64,000 nucleotides of DNA from Atkinsonella hypoxylon (GCA_000729835.1 JFHB01000055.1:62001-126000); one strand, 5' to 3'; shown: positions 35,442 through 47,799, counted from the first letter of the stretch. Notes: generated by a model not told the origin, from the sequence alone. Numbers and translations are program-made.

Positions 35442-38070
35442 ATGGTACGACGCCCGCCCATTGCACACCACCTTGCCAATCTATCATATGTTAATGGAAT
35501 TCTGTAGGACTACGCTTATTGTCAACCTAACGAAGGCAGGGTATATGAGGAAATGCTACAAAAGACTACCAGAGATGCTTTTTTCAGCTTGAGGAATGAC
35601 GCCCAGGTACAGCGACAGCGACCTGCTTCTGTGGCCACAGAGTTTGTAGACACAGATTGGGATGAAGAAATCCTTAGTGAAATCGATGATAACTCCCCTC
35701 GCGTTAGTCTGCAGTCGGTAAGTCTTATACGCTCCTCCGTCTAACATGTAGTTGTGTGGATACTTGCTGATATTAAATAAATAGTCCGGGCAGCCTAGTT
35801 TTACTACCGTATCATCTTACGATGAAGCACCTACGCCGCGGTCAAGCAGAAGACGTGAGGTGTATCCCGACAATGAGCTCAAGCAAGTGCAAGGGCCCTA
35901 TGGTCCCCATCTTTTCCGAAGCTCGACTGATCCTTCCCTGGTCGACGACGATTTTATCTTGAGTCTCTCACCAATCACACCCAAAACTCACCGAGGCATT
36001 GGCGACCTGCTGGACAGGCCTCCCATTCCGCGAAAAAGCAGCCCCTTCGAATATACCGACGCAGAGCTCGATTCTTCGATCCTCGGGTCGTGGACCCCAG
36101 AAATGGTCGCTCAGTCCATGCTCAATGCAGGCCTGGAGTTATCTGTGGCAGATCGCTTTATTGAGAACGATATTAATGGGGCTATCCTGATAACCTTGAA
36201 ATTTGAAGACTTGCGGGAACTCGACATACAATCCTTTGGAATTCGCACCAAGGTATGGCATCAGATCCAAGCTCTTCGAGACTATCGATCTTCTTCACCC
36301 CGTCCAGCGACTCCTATCGAGGATGTTCCTAGCCGAGAGGCGCGCAAGGAGACTAGGAAGGCTGGTGGCCGTGAACTTGGCAGGCGACAAAGTAGCAAAC
36401 GACGGCCACGTCGTAAGACTTCCGCGGAAGAAGACACAATACACCCCATGGAATCAGTCTCTATCATCGGCATCGAACAGGTGATCCCGAAGCCGCACCA
36501 ATGCTCCAAGGGAGAGAATTGTTCGAAATGGAAGAAGCAGCAGAAAATCATTGAGCAATTCAGGCAACTGAACCCAACGGTCGATTTTAAGAATGGAGGT
36601 ACAGTCATGATTTACGGTGACGCGGGAAACCCCGAGACTGCCAAAGCCATTGACCCCAACGAAGTGCTGCGGCCCATGTCTGATGCAGTGCCGTCTGTTG
36701 TGGCATCTTCAGATGTCCTGGGGGCGGGAGGGTTGCCACCATTGCAATATCTTCAAGAAACCACATTGAGAAATGTCCAAGCTCGAGATCCACAGGACAA
36801 TGTCCGGCAATTCTTGACTTTTCAGCAGAGATCCGCAAATTCGGACCAGGTCCCTCCTACACCACCGTTTGAGTGGGCGCCGTCTTCTAGGCCTGCTCAT
36901 CAAGGCTTACGCCGCCTTCCTAAGCTATCTATTCCCGGTCATCCTCAGCAACCACGTCCTACTCCGTTGAAGGCATCTATAGTGCCTCAGCCGACTGAAG
37001 ATCACCCACTGGAGCAAGGGCAAAGAGCAAGTTCGCCAGAAGTTTCGAGACAGCCAGTGCAGTCAGACGATTTTGTCCCATATCGCATGAACAAAGTGGC
37101 ACCATTGTCGCCCGACCTAGAAACACCTCGAAATCCTTACCGTTTTGGCACGCCGTTCTCTGAGATGGATGTTCCTGTAACGGCAGTTCCACTTGGTCCT
37201 GTCGCCCGTGATGTGTCCCAGTCTGTTCCTCCCAACATGAACTATCGGACGGCCGCGGGACACAATCCCATAGCCCAACCCCGATCGCAATCGAGAGCGT
37301 CAGCTCGTCGGCCCTCTTTCCCAATTCTTCCTGCCGTCAACGAGAACATGGCCGTTTGTCAACTATCCAAAACGCCCTCTCCCAAAAACACATCGCCTGT
37401 TCATCGTGCGCAGCCGCAGTTACAAACGCAACAACCACTCCAAGCCCCCCCTCGATTTAACTACCCCTGGTCTGCAGCAGAACGTAGCAAGTCCGAGCAT
37501 GGTATTCCACCTCCATCGACCTTCCGCGCACGTCACTCCAGTGACACTCCGGTCCCCGCAAACGGTGTAACATATCAAGGCCCAATGAAGAAGCGCAAGA
37601 CAAGGTTGCTTCGTAACGAGTGGCAAGACGGATACTTTACTCTCAAGGGCACAAGGCTTAATATGCACAAGGATGCCCAGGAAATCGATCGTACTCTCGA
37701 GTACATTGATATTGATGACTATGCCATTGCGTGCTCAAGCCTCGCATCAAGATCCAAGCTCAGTGCTGCCTTCAAGGCTGTCCATATTTCTCATGATCGT
37801 AACAAGAGCGATCCCGTTGGAGCCTTCAGCTTCCAATTAATTCCTCAAGACAAGAATGCCGGCGCTCGTATGCGCAAGCGAGACAGCTCCGTGAGTGGCA
37901 TGAGTGGCAGCGGGCCATCAGAAGGTGTGAATGGCACCGGCAAGACTCACCACTTTGCTGTGAAGAACCGCGACGAGCGCATTGAATGGATGCGCGAACT
38001 CATGCTGGCCAAGGCTATGAAGCAGAAAGGCGAAGGGTTCGAAATCAGTGTCAACGGGAACATGATCTGA
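35442..38070 (+). CDS. SAM- and PH-domain protein (polarity/membrane adaptor)
   Basis: Exons proposed: 35442-35444 (ATG only), 35508-35717 and 35785-38070. Intron 2 is solid (GTAAGT donor, AAATAG acceptor). Intron 1 (GTACGA...TTCTGTAG, 63 bp) is inferred because the frame stays open upstream of the Met at 35553 (DYAYCQPNEGRVYEE) and stops within the proposed intron. Predicted 832 aa. A SAM domain at about 173-236 (WTPEMVAQSMLNAGLELSV) is a protein- or oligomer-binding module. A long Pro/Ser/Arg-rich linker includes HQCSKGENCSKWKKQQ. A C-terminal PH domain at about 665-820 (RKTRLLRNEWQDGYFTLKG ... ERIEWMRELM) suggests phosphoinositide binding. The SAM-PH order recalls yeast Boi1/2 and fission-yeast Pob1, but no SH3 domain is seen, so orthology is uncertain. 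Confidence 0.82.
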
Positions 38071-39195
38071 GAGGCCTTGTTCTCGACCTAGCTTCTACTT
38101 TCTGTCAACTCTCTCACTTCTCTCACGGCCATCATATCATGTCTCTCCTACAATTGCTGCTCTGACTTCGCTTACATCCCTTCTCTCATGAGAGTTAATT
38201 GTCATTCCATGACTCCCTATATCATTGTCGTCACCAAGTCCTCATACTCTCTTTCGCCTTCCTACACACCATTCTTGCCTCCTGCTTCTTTACACGCTGC
38301 ACTTTTGCTGAGATATTTCAAGTCAATGTCTGGCTGACTCGCGGCAACTCGGGTTTTTTTCCGTTTATCTGAACTATCGACCTTTTTGGTTGCAAGGATC
38401 TTCTCAGTTCCGTTCGTCTGGATTTCGGTTTCTGGCTACTCACCTAGCATTATCATTCTGAATGACCTCAAACTTAAATTTCATGACGTTATGTGCATAC
38501 TTTCCTTTTTTCGCGAATTGGATGAGCAGGATACCATATTGGATTTATGTCTTGTTTTTTTCCATGATTGTCAGTCAGTTTTTTTTTTTTGGCTGTCCTG
38601 TTTATAGCAATTCGTAGTATAGTTGGCCGATCCAATATAAATTTCATTGTATGAAGGATTGTAGAAACAGACCTACCAACCTGTGTAATGCTCTGGGGCG
38701 ATTGGTCCCGTTGTATACATCAGATGCAGCATTGGCCTGGTGTCGAAATTTCGATAGATGCAATGCGTAGCATATCCACAAGTACACACGCAGCTATTCA
38801 TCTTTGCTACGAGCTATAGGATACGTTGAGACAGATTGATATACAAGGGGGTTTGTTTTTGGTTGCTACATCTCTTGCTAGAGCGCGCAACACCTCGTTT
38901 CCCGCTGTTTATGCAGAAGTACATATAATTTTACAGTAGCTGCTTTGAGCCATACAACCACTTCCCCAAAGTGCGGCCGCTTGAACATGAACAAAATGCT
39001 GCTAAATTGCTCAAATTCTCTTTCCTTTCCAACCCCACCAAGTTCCTGCTCCCTCTTCCCGAGTTTTAATGCCCTGCTTTAGCACACATTTACCCTTCTC
39101 TTGTGAGGGACTCTCTGCACTGGATCCCTTCGTCTCACGTCTTCGGTTCCTGTTGGCATGGGAAAGTTTCCTGTCAAACTGGACATCTCCCCCGC
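38071..39195. other. Convergent intergenic region
   Basis: 1.1 kb between convergent genes: a C/T-rich 3' stretch, then AT-rich sequence with short T tracts (near 38580). No supported gene. Confidence 0.45.
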
Positions 39196-40154
39196 TCAAT
39201 TGCCCGTCTTGAACTCAGGCCGAATGGACCTAGACTTCTGGGCGACGCTTTCCCAATCAATCAGGTTCCACCATGCCTCAGCGTAAGCCATCTTCCCGCC
39301 GTTGCCACCGGCTCCGACGCCCCAGTCCAGCACCCAGGCGTGCTCCCACGTGTTCAGGCACAGCAGGGGCTCCAGCTCGATACCGCCCGGCGGTAGGTCG
39401 CCGCTTCGCTTCCTGTTGCCAAAGGCCTGGTTCTTGAAGTACGACCTGGCGGAGCCGTCATTGCCGACGGTGTTCATGTCGGTTGGCTGAGTGCGCCAGT
39501 GGGCGCCGGGGTAGGGCGATCCGGCGAGGTAGGTCGGCAGGATGCGGTAGTCGCCGGGCCCGGCCTTGACGAGCCAGACGAAGCCGGGGCCGAACATGGC
39601 GGAGGCGGTGATGACGAACTCGCGGCGGAGGGTCTCGATGGAGGAGAAGGAGGCTTCGAGCTCGGCCCGGAGGGTGTCAGGCATGGGGGTGCCGTTGGGG
39701 GCTATGCCCTTGAAGAAGAAGTGGTTGTTGTGAGCCATGGAGGCGTAGTTGAAGATGGGTGCTTGGCTGGGCTCGCGGGCCGTCAGGAGACTGATGGTCT
39801 TGGTGTCCTTGTCTTCGAGTTCGGTGCCTGCGAATCATGGCGCACATGGTTAGATGGCAGGGCGTGCTTCTTTGCTGCTGCAAGGCCGGCCACGTAGCAG
39901 AGCTTCAAAAACGCAAGAGACGTGTGGCGACGAGACGTACCGGCAGTCAAGGCATTGAGCTTTTCCACCATCAGCGTCATGTAATCTGACCAAGCTATCG
40001 CGAAGCCGCCGGGGCTCATGAGATTGGGGACACCGTCGGAGTAGTCGTGGGGTAGCTTGGGAACCTTGTGCAGGCTTCTTCTGGGCGTGAAGGCGGTTCG
40101 TAGACCGGAGCCCAGGCTCGTGCCTGCACGGGGCAATAACCGTGACCGAAACAT
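39196..40154 (-). CDS. Mitochondrial small-subunit ribosomal protein, Fe/Mn-SOD-like (mS42/mS43 family)
   Basis: Exons 39941-40154 and 39196-39827; the 113-bp intron (GTACGT...TTCGCAG) joins NALTAG to TELEDKDTK for 281 aa. The N-terminus is Arg/Ser-rich and lacks acidic residues (MFRSRLLPRAG...PRRSLHKVP), as in a mitochondrial presequence. The fold signature is Fe/Mn superoxide dismutase: SMAHNNHFFFKGI, FGPGFVWLV and LNTWEHAWVLDWG. In true SODs the last motif is D-x-W-E-H; here Asn replaces the metal-binding Asp and the first His is not evident, so the protein is structural rather than catalytic, as known for yeast Rsm26 and Mrp1. Which of the two paralogues it is cannot be settled from sequence alone. 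Confidence 0.88.
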
Positions 40155-41214
40155 GGTGTATGTATGTGCAATTTCGTCGTCTGGAAGGGCTGAGTATGCT
40201 ACGTGGGGAGGGGATATGTTCGGTCCGTCGTGGGATAGGGACACTGGGTCGTGATGCATGGAGTTTTTTTTTTTGGTCCCTGAGATTAATCAGTAGATAT
40301 CCGACGGGACGGTGGATGGTGGATGGGGCTGAGGTGGCAGGTGGCATGTGGCTGAGGGTTGGGGGTCGGCTGCTGGACGATAGTGAGGCATGTTGGCTCT
40401 ATGACGCAGTTGGTTTATATTTTTATTTTAAAGCTTGGGATACGGAATAGGATAGGATTGAGACAGACCCCTTGTTAGACCCATCGATTGATCCGTGGCT
40501 GTCTCGCTCTCGCTCTCGCTCTCGCTCTCGCTCTCGCTCTCGCTCTCGCTCTCGCTCTCGCTCTCGCTCTCGCAGCGCTAGCACGATCGAGTTGCATTGC
40601 CGTGCGTCCCCCTTTGTCACCCACCACTGCCCGTTGTCAGTCCAGTCAGTCTCTTGCGTGCTGTCGTTTGCCTGCATCATCTGTGACATCCCGAGCCAAC
40701 AACGCGAGGGCAAAACCTCACGATCCCGCCACTCGTCCTGTCCATCACTCATGCCCCCCCCCCCCTTTTCGCGGCCTACAACCTGGCCACCCGCTTCACG
40801 CAATTCTCATTGCCCTCTTTGGCATTTTCCCTCTCCTGTCTTCTTCCCCCCCCCCTTGTTTTCTGCGCTTTGCTTCTTATCATCTGGGCCTGCTCCCCGC
40901 CTCAATCAGCCCAGCTTCCACCTCACCTCACCTCGCCACAGCCCAGCCCTGTGGTTCGAGGAAGCCGTTTCACCACCTCAGCAAAGCTGAAACGGAGCCC
41001 AGCAGCTTGACCCGTTGGTGTTTTGAAACCAAGTTCACACCGCTCCTCCGCCAAGACGATCATTCCCATTCCTGAAGCCCGCAATCTGCTTTCCCTTATA
41101 CATACATTTGCTCGAGCCTCGATATTCCCAACTTCGCTGTCCCATCAGAGAGCCAGAACGATTTGTTTTCCCGCCCGCCCTTCCTAGCCGGCCGACGATC
41201 GAAAACACCCCCCG
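40155..41214. promoter_or_regulatory. Divergent promoter region with hexamer microsatellite
   Basis: 1.06 kb between divergent starts. It holds a TCTCGC repeat (40502-40572), then a long pyrimidine-rich tract with C runs (40755-40765 and near 40850) leading to the vacuolar membrane protein gene, typical of fungal 5' UTRs. Confidence 0.55.
40502..40572. repeat. TCTCGC microsatellite (about 12 copies)
   Basis: Uninterrupted hexanucleotide repeat. It is open in several frames, so the Ser/Arg and Ala/Leu ORFs through it are artefacts. Confidence 0.95.
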
Positions 41215-42428
41215 ATGCAGTTTCTACTTGCCAACCGCGCCGAACAGCATGTCGAACCTAACGCGGTGATAGGCGTCGATTCGCCTTTGCAGACGACCAT
41301 CCTTGCGGCCGCTGCCTCGACCGCCGCCGCCGTGGCCTCTGCGTCTCCATCGCCCGACGCGCCGCATCACGATGATGACGCCGAGGGGGAATGCCAGCTC
41401 CTCGGATCGTTTGCGCTGTTCGTGCAGGCCGCCCTTGGAGCACTGGCTCTGTCGGCGCTGGTGTACAAGAGATACAGGGAGCGGCCGCAGCGCCCTCTCA
41501 AGATTTGGCTCTTTGACGTGTCGAAGCAGGTCTTTGGCTCTGGCCTGGTCCATGTGGCCAACATATTCATGTCTATGCTCACCAGCGGCCGGTTCTCAAT
41601 AAAGCTGGAACCCGGCTCCGCTGTCGTGGAGCCTCGGGGCGAAGACCCCTATGTTCCCAACCCCTGCTCTTTCTACCTTCTCAATCTGGGTATCGACGTG
41701 AGTATTCCGTACTTTTTATTTAACTACCCCAGCATTCTGTCTGCATCCTCCATGGGAAAAAGAAATAACCGGCTCCTCTTTATATATAGACCACACTCGG
41801 CATCCCCATTCTCATAATTCTCTTAAAAATCATAACCGGCATCGTAGCCTACACACCTCTCGGCAAGCCGCTCGAGTCCATCCAATCAGGATATTATGGC
41901 AGCCCCCCCAACGCATGGTGGTGGCTCAAGCAGTCCGTCATCTACTTTTGCGGCCTGTTCGGCATGAAGATTTGCGTTCTCATCATCTTCCTCCTCATGC
42001 CGTGGATCTCCATAGTAGGCGACTGGGCACTCAGCTGGACCGAAGGCAACGAGAAGCTCCAAATCGCCTTTGTCATGATGATCTTCCCCCTCATCATGAA
42101 CGGCCTCCAATACTACATTATCGACTCCCTCATCAAGAAGAAGGAAACAGATCATGAGCGCCTGCCCGCAGAGCACTCAGATCACGCTCATCACCCAGGC
42201 TACCACACTCGTCTTCGATCTCACGGGGAAGATAACGATGCCGACGACAGCGACAGCGACTTTGATAGTCACAGTCGGCCTGTGCGGTCAAAGCTCCTTC
42301 GGTCAAGTGTAGAGGAGGAATATGATTCCGACTGTGATGGTGACGCTCATACTGTGATTAGAAGCGGATCTATTCGCAAAAAGGTTGAGCGAACGAGGAT
42401 TTCTCCCGCATTGTATCCCAAGGAGTAA
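41215..42428 (+). CDS. Vacuolar/ER multi-pass membrane protein, STIMATE/YPL162C type
   Basis: Exons 41215-41697 and 41790-42428; the 92-bp intron (GTGAGT...TATATAG) joins LLNLGID to TTLGIPILIIL for 373 aa. Five hydrophobic segments are visible: FALFVQAALGALALSALVY, SGLVHVANIFMSML, TLGIPILIILLKIITGIVAY, VIYFCGLFGMKICVLIIFLL and IAFVMMIFPLIMNGLQYYII. The family includes yeast vacuolar Ypl162c and human STIMATE (TMEM110), which promotes STIM1 activity at ER-plasma membrane contacts. The motifs KIWLFDVSKQVFG and NPCSFYLLNLGID are typical of the family. The C-terminal about 90 residues are acidic, Ser/Asp/His-rich and cytosolic. The role in this fungus is inferred only. Confidence 0.88.
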
Positions 42429-43122
42429 AGGCGCATTGGATTTTTTTTTTTTTTTTGGTCCAACTCGCATTTGAAACAAATATTTATTTTTTTCTTTGTA
42501 TTTGAGTTTGCGTGATTTGACTGATTTGAATTTACCGTTTACACGGCGACTCGCTGTATATACGATGTAGTGGAGATACTTTGGCGTTGGCGTCCGGGCT
42601 ATCACGCAACTTAAACTACCATGCAAATACACTTAATCAATGTCGGTCCTCACTTCTGGTTCGCAGTGTAGACTAACTGCGATCCAACGACATGTCCTAG
42701 CTTCCAGCACACCATTTTCACTCGGTTCATCACATGGAATGCTAGCGTTCGACGCGCCATCGTGGATTCACGAGCTAATGTAGATCCAAAGCTATTGCCA
42801 ATTTCTACCCCGTCATTGTACAGGCCCCGCTTCTCCAAAGAGGGGATGCAACCAAAAATAATACATGGCATGGAAACGGAATTTTTTTTTTTTTTCAAAA
42901 AGCTTAAGAGGTACGCCCTGCCAGTCATGTGAAATAATGAGCAATGTCGGTCATGGGATGTGGCTATGACATGAACGAGAATGAATTAAGGTAACCTCGT
43001 GGCAAGGTACTTTATACCGAGTCCGATTTAGAAAACGCCGAGATCCAGCCCCTTTATAGAATCGAGAAAAGTGCACGCCAGTGGTCAGGTAGGTAGGTCA
43101 TTGTCCATGAAGTAAAGAAGAC
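42429..43122. other. Convergent intergenic region
   Basis: 694 bp with two T tracts (about 42440-42456 and 42882-42895) and a GGTAGGTAGG motif at 43087-43097. No gene seen. Confidence 0.45.
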
Positions 43123-45127
43123 TCATCGGCCGGGTTGGTAGGTCCTTTGGCCGGGATATGCCGCGGTCGGTGACTGGGACGGAGGCGTCGGGCAGTCCTG
43201 GGGCCGCGAGTAGCCTGATGTAAAGTCGAAGCCGGCACTGTTGGTGATGGGCGATTGAGGCGGTGATGTGGAATGAAGGCTCGGTGGCATGGACTTGGCA
43301 AGAAGGTGAGGTCTGAGGCTGCGCTGGTCTGGCGCAGGCGAGCGCTGACGCTCTGATCCTGAAGAGAATTTCCGCTCCGGACCCGACGTCAACTCTCTTG
43401 GAGGTGCGGGCGAATAGCTCCTGTTCGAATTGTCCTGCGGCGACTGATATGGCGGTCGACCATAGCCACGACCTGGCGACCCTCCTGCAGGATGGCCATA
43501 TAGGCTTTCGCCCTCAGGCGCGGGGGTTCGCCTAGGCCCTGGCGATTTGCCCATGCGAGGATCCATGCGAGGATCCATGCCGTGCGGTGGCTTTGCGTCA
43601 ACTGGTGTGGTGTTGTTGTATCCCTCTGGAGGCGCGCTGCCGGGCAGCTCCATCGGCGCGGCCTGCTCGGTAGACGATGATGGAGATGGGTGGGTGAGGG
43701 TTGGAGAATGAACGCTATTGCGATCGATAGGCATGGCTGGCATTTCGGCGATAGACGCGGCTGGCATTTCGGCATACTGCTCATGAGTTTGATCCTGTCC
43801 GTACGGGTTTTGACCTTGACGCCGAGCTGGAGCAGGAGATTGACGACCAGCCGAGCTAACGGCAGCACTCATCACCGGTGACGGGCCATAGGCTTGATGG
43901 TTGGTTGGACTAACGGACTGGCTCCGGACCGCCATGGCCCTCACGACGGCGTTATGCATCGGCGGAGCGGCATACGGCTGGGAGTTCAACGGGCTGACTG
44001 TTTGAGCCCTCATTCCCACGGCCCCTACGGCATCCGAGCCGAGAACAGCACCATATGGCTGGTTCGCTAAACTATCATACGGTTGCTGCGCTGGAGCCCC
44101 GTATGTTGAATTTTGAGACTGATGGCCGCGCATGCCAGCACCAGGCATCGGACTAGGCTCGTCATACGGCTGGTTCAGTCCGAAGCCTTCAGATTGGTGG
44201 TTCGCATTGTAATTGTTGTTGTAGCCCTGGGCTCTCGCCCCATAATGTTGTTGCCTGGTTCGACCATAGTTTCCGGCCTGCTGGTTGAAGTAGTCTTGCT
44301 CACTATGGTTGGACATCTGACCACTTGGGGTTCCTGAGACACCGCCATAGGCTTGACCACCGTAGTTCATGGACACAGGACTCAGCGGACTGACTGGGGC
44401 CGGGGAAGGCGCACTCGGCCGCCGCTGGTTCTGGTCCAATGCGGGAGACTTCTTCAGGGTGGACATCTCAACTTCTTCCACGACCAGGACTTGTTTGGAC
44501 CCAGCCTGCGCCCAGGTGGGCATCTGGGGCAAGGTATCATCGCTCCCTTTCTTGGATACGTCGAATTCGGCGTACTGGGGCGGCGCAAATTTCGCAGGTG
44601 CCGAGGGCGCGAAATAAGATTGCATCGGAGCCTGCGCCTGGTATCCTTGGCCATGTTGAGGCGGCACATGCGGCTCGTTGAGATATTTCGGTTTGCGATC
44701 TCCAGGGGGATCACAGCATCCGCAGCAGTTACCGCAGCATTTCAGGCATCGGAAGCAACTGCAGCAGCATGACATGCCGCAGAGACAGCATCGGACAACG
44801 CACCAGACGACGCTCAAGATGATGAGACTGCCAATAATGATGATCGCGATGACAGGCCATCTGATACGATGGTTAGTGACAAAGAACGGGGGGAATCGAG
44901 GACGTGGTTGAAGAGGGCTAAGTGTGGCCATACTTGCAAAATGTCGCCTTCATACAATTGTCCCAACTTGAGAAGGCAGTCCTGACGTCGGTAATTTTGT
45001 CTTCTGCGTCCTGCACGATGTTTCGTCTTGACAAGTCTTGCACAGCACCTCGGGCCAGGGCATCACGTATGAATTCCCACGCCCGAGGTCGTAGTGACCT
45101 TGCCATAGCAACATCGACTGATGGCAT
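43123..45127 (-). CDS. Fibroin-3-related Cys-rich single-pass membrane protein
   Basis: Exons 44934-45127 and 43123-44860; the 73-bp intron (GTATGG donor, CACTAAC branch, ATCAG acceptor) joins NCMKATFCK to WPVIAIIIIG for 643 aa. A short N-terminal domain (MPSVDVAMARSLRPRAWEF) ends in SSWDNCMKATFC. One transmembrane helix spans 66-86, followed at once by a striking Cys cluster (about 16 Cys in 84-113, CCLCGMSCCCSCFRCLKCC) that is probably palmitoylated. The remaining 500 residues are disordered and repetitive in Pro, Gln, Tyr, Ser and Gly. A PPQY motif at 158-161 fits binding to WW domains of an Rsp5/NEDD4-type ubiquitin ligase. Fungal proteins of this layout are annotated 'fibroin-3 related'; their function is not established. 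Confidence 0.85.
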
Positions 45128-47256
45128 ATTGGTTCTTTATTGACGACACAGGAAAAGTTGCGGTATAAGATGGAGGGGAAACTGCCGTGGGCTGGCGAAT
45201 TGCAAATGGTATATCTAGCGCCAGGCGCCATACGTTGAAAGCACGGCTGGGTGTTGAGTCGAGGACCGAGGTGGTTTTGATCGAGAATAGTGGTAGCTTG
45301 ATCTTCTGAAATGGTGCTCTGCAATTCGTCGCAGATCGTCGTGCTCATTCGAACTGATGTGAGTCTGACCGAGCACAGGACAGAGCGAGTGCGGCGGATT
45401 GCTGCTAATCGAAGAGAGTGAAGCGTGGGAAGCGCGCGTCGGACAATCGCCGTGATATGCCGTTTCCGTCAACAAAACAAAAAAAGTCGTCGATTGGAGC
45501 ACGATTCAGTACTCGTAGTGCCCTGGAAGATGAAACGTGGGAAATGGGCAGTGTGATAAACTAAAATGGGGGTGGTGTTTCGCGACTTGCTCTATTCAGC
45601 AGAGAAACACACGCCAGACACGCCAGTGTTAGTCAGCCCTGCCAATCACAATTGGTGGTGTGTTGATAAGGCAGACGATGTCAGTGAAGCGAAAGGAAAG
45701 GAAAGGAAAGAATAAAGGAACGGCAGGTGATGGCGGGAAAAGTTGCAACGTCGACGATGGTGTTGGTGTTGACGAGGAAAGGAAATTTGGGGCAAGCGAG
45801 CGAGGGAGATGCCGTCTCCTCCCTGCGACGGCGGTCGATGTCGAGGGGAAACCAGAGTAAGAAAGAATTAAAAAAAAAAAAAAAATTTCCGACAGCCATG
45901 ACGACTTTGGTCATTTCAAGGGGCTCAGTTGGGGGCGCTCTCAATGGCACAATTTGTTTCAATGGCCCGTCTGCTGTCTGCCCCTGGTTATGTTCAAACA
46001 TGCAGGAGGAGCTAAGCCTGACTGGGAATAGTGGCAGACCTTTTCAACCAGGAGCTTCGATGCCCGATTGCTAGAGGACCTGATCGACGAAGGTCTGATA
46101 AAGAAATGACCTCGATATGAAGCCGGTAGTGATGATAAAGGGCCTTGCATTGGACACAAGCTCTGAAAACGCATCTTCCCGAGTAAGAACATGCTTGATA
46201 CTCGGAACCTATTATTATTCAGTACTGCACGTCGAGCGTCTGGTTGAGCCCCCACCCCCAAGCCCCTGGAAAACCAGGGCCAGAACGTGCTCCGGCCCTC
46301 CACCCTTGTTCTCGCCGCCCCCATCCAAACAACGAACCCGTTAAAAAATTAAAAAAAAAATTTAAAAAAAAAATTGAAAAATAACGGAAATCGCATCGGT
46401 TCGCAATGCGGGGACACCTGTTCACAGGTGCGTGCATGCGTGTTTCGCATTCATCTCTTGTATCGACGGGACTGCCATCGCTGAGCGACTGCAACCGCCT
46501 CCCGAGATTTACCCACGCAGGCATACTTGGTCGTTGTCCAATGATACCAGAATCGCGTGACTCCTTGATGTAGTTGACCGTCTTGAAGTTCCATTTCGCT
46601 ACGATGCTTCACATGACGCAGCCTATCTTTCCAGGTTGTGCCGATCTGATTCTGCAACAAGGTTGACGTGATTGATGACATGGTTCTAGTACTCTTCCCT
46701 GCCAGTTGAACGCGAGTCTCAATTGCGTGATTCGCTCAGTGCAGCCGATAACAAACCTTTGAAGCGGGTGTTGATGTTCGCACCCAGTAAAAGGGGTTCG
46801 AGAAGAACATGCATGGCTCAAGGCTTCGCTACCAAGACCACTAGAACGCCAGGTCTGCGGTGGCGCCGGACAAAATGGATTCACATATCGAGGTGCGTCG
46901 ACGGAAGAGGCTCAATTGAACGACAACAATAGATCCTACCGCAATGTTGGCACAAGTTCAATTTAAATCAGCATTAAATTCCCACTAATCATCTTCATCT
47001 TCTAATTACAGACATAGCATTGGTATCGTCATGCAAGTCGTCAAGACAGGCCCATGATAAACAAGCCCACCCGACGCCAAATATAGCCTCTAATATTAAA
47101 AATAAAGTCAAAAATAAAATAAAAATAATCCACAGCCTTTCCATCCATTCTGGTTCATCACCCAAGACAAGCGACATCCGTCATATTCCAAGGACAGAAA
47201 GGACAGCCAGCACGTCGTTGCACCTCGTTTCTTGTTCCCTATCCCATTTCAGTTGG
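45128..47256. other. 2.1-kb intergenic region
   Basis: No supported gene between two minus-strand genes. It holds GGAAA repeats near 45695-45710, A tracts near 45870 and 46345-46372, and a C/A-rich stretch near 46245-46330. Short ORFs give no family match by eye. Confidence 0.45.
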
Positions 47257-47799
47257 TTACTTGCCAGGGGGCGGTCCAGCGGGAGGAGCATAATTGCCAT
47301 CAGGCTGATACGCATTCTGAGGCTGCTGCACACCATACTGCTGCTGGCCGTAGTACCCATCGTTAGGGTTGAACGTCGTGCCCGTGTTCTGAGGTTGCTG
47401 GCCGTACGCAGGAGGGAGATTGTAGCCCTGGTTGTAGCCCCCCTGCTGGTAATTATTCATCTGGTGCTGCTCGTTATATTTCCCCGCGGGGGCCATCCAT
47501 CCCGTGCCGTACATGGGCTGGGCGCCACGGCGGCGACGGCGCCGAGCAGTGAAGCTTTTGGCGCACAGCGTTAGTACTTCTCTTTCTTCCAACGCACGAC
47601 TTGAGAGGGACCAAATGTGCAAGGTGGCCAAGACTTACGCAAAAGCCATTAGGATGAGGAGGACAAAGACGATGATGCCGGCGAGGACGACCCATCGCCC
47701 CCAGTCATACCATCTGTTCCTGCAGTAGTAGTAGCCGTAGGCGTAGGAGTAGCAGGTAGCTCGCTTGTCGAGGCCGGCAGCGCTGTCGGTAGGCGCCAT
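47257..47799 (-). CDS. RCR-type membrane protein (Congo red resistance / vacuolar sorting adaptor)
   Basis: Exons 47639-47799 and 47257-47554; the 84-bp intron (GTAAGT, TACTAAC branch, AAAAG acceptor) joins ILMAFA to FTARRRRRRG for 152 aa. Features of the RCR family: a short lumenal N-terminus (ATCYSYAYGYYYC), one transmembrane helix at 37-54 (VVLAGIIVFVLLILMAFA), a strongly basic juxtamembrane run (ARRRRRR), MYGTGWM, and a Tyr/Gln/Asn/Pro-rich tail with PPAY at 101-104. Yeast Rcr1/Rcr2 act at the ER/endosome-vacuole system, affect chitin deposition and sorting of plasma-membrane proteins, and bind Rsp5 through PY motifs. An equivalent role here is inferred. The neighbouring gene on the same strand has a similar architecture. 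Confidence 0.87.

Noticed and set aside
39499..39897. Gly/Glu-rich plus-strand ORF
   Set aside because: It is an antisense shadow of the mitoribosomal protein gene, due to high GC third positions.
40472..41075. Long ORFs of repeating Ser-Arg or Ala-Leu on the plus strand and Arg-Glu on the minus strand
   Set aside because: They are made by the TCTCGC microsatellite being open in several frames, with no family signal beyond it.
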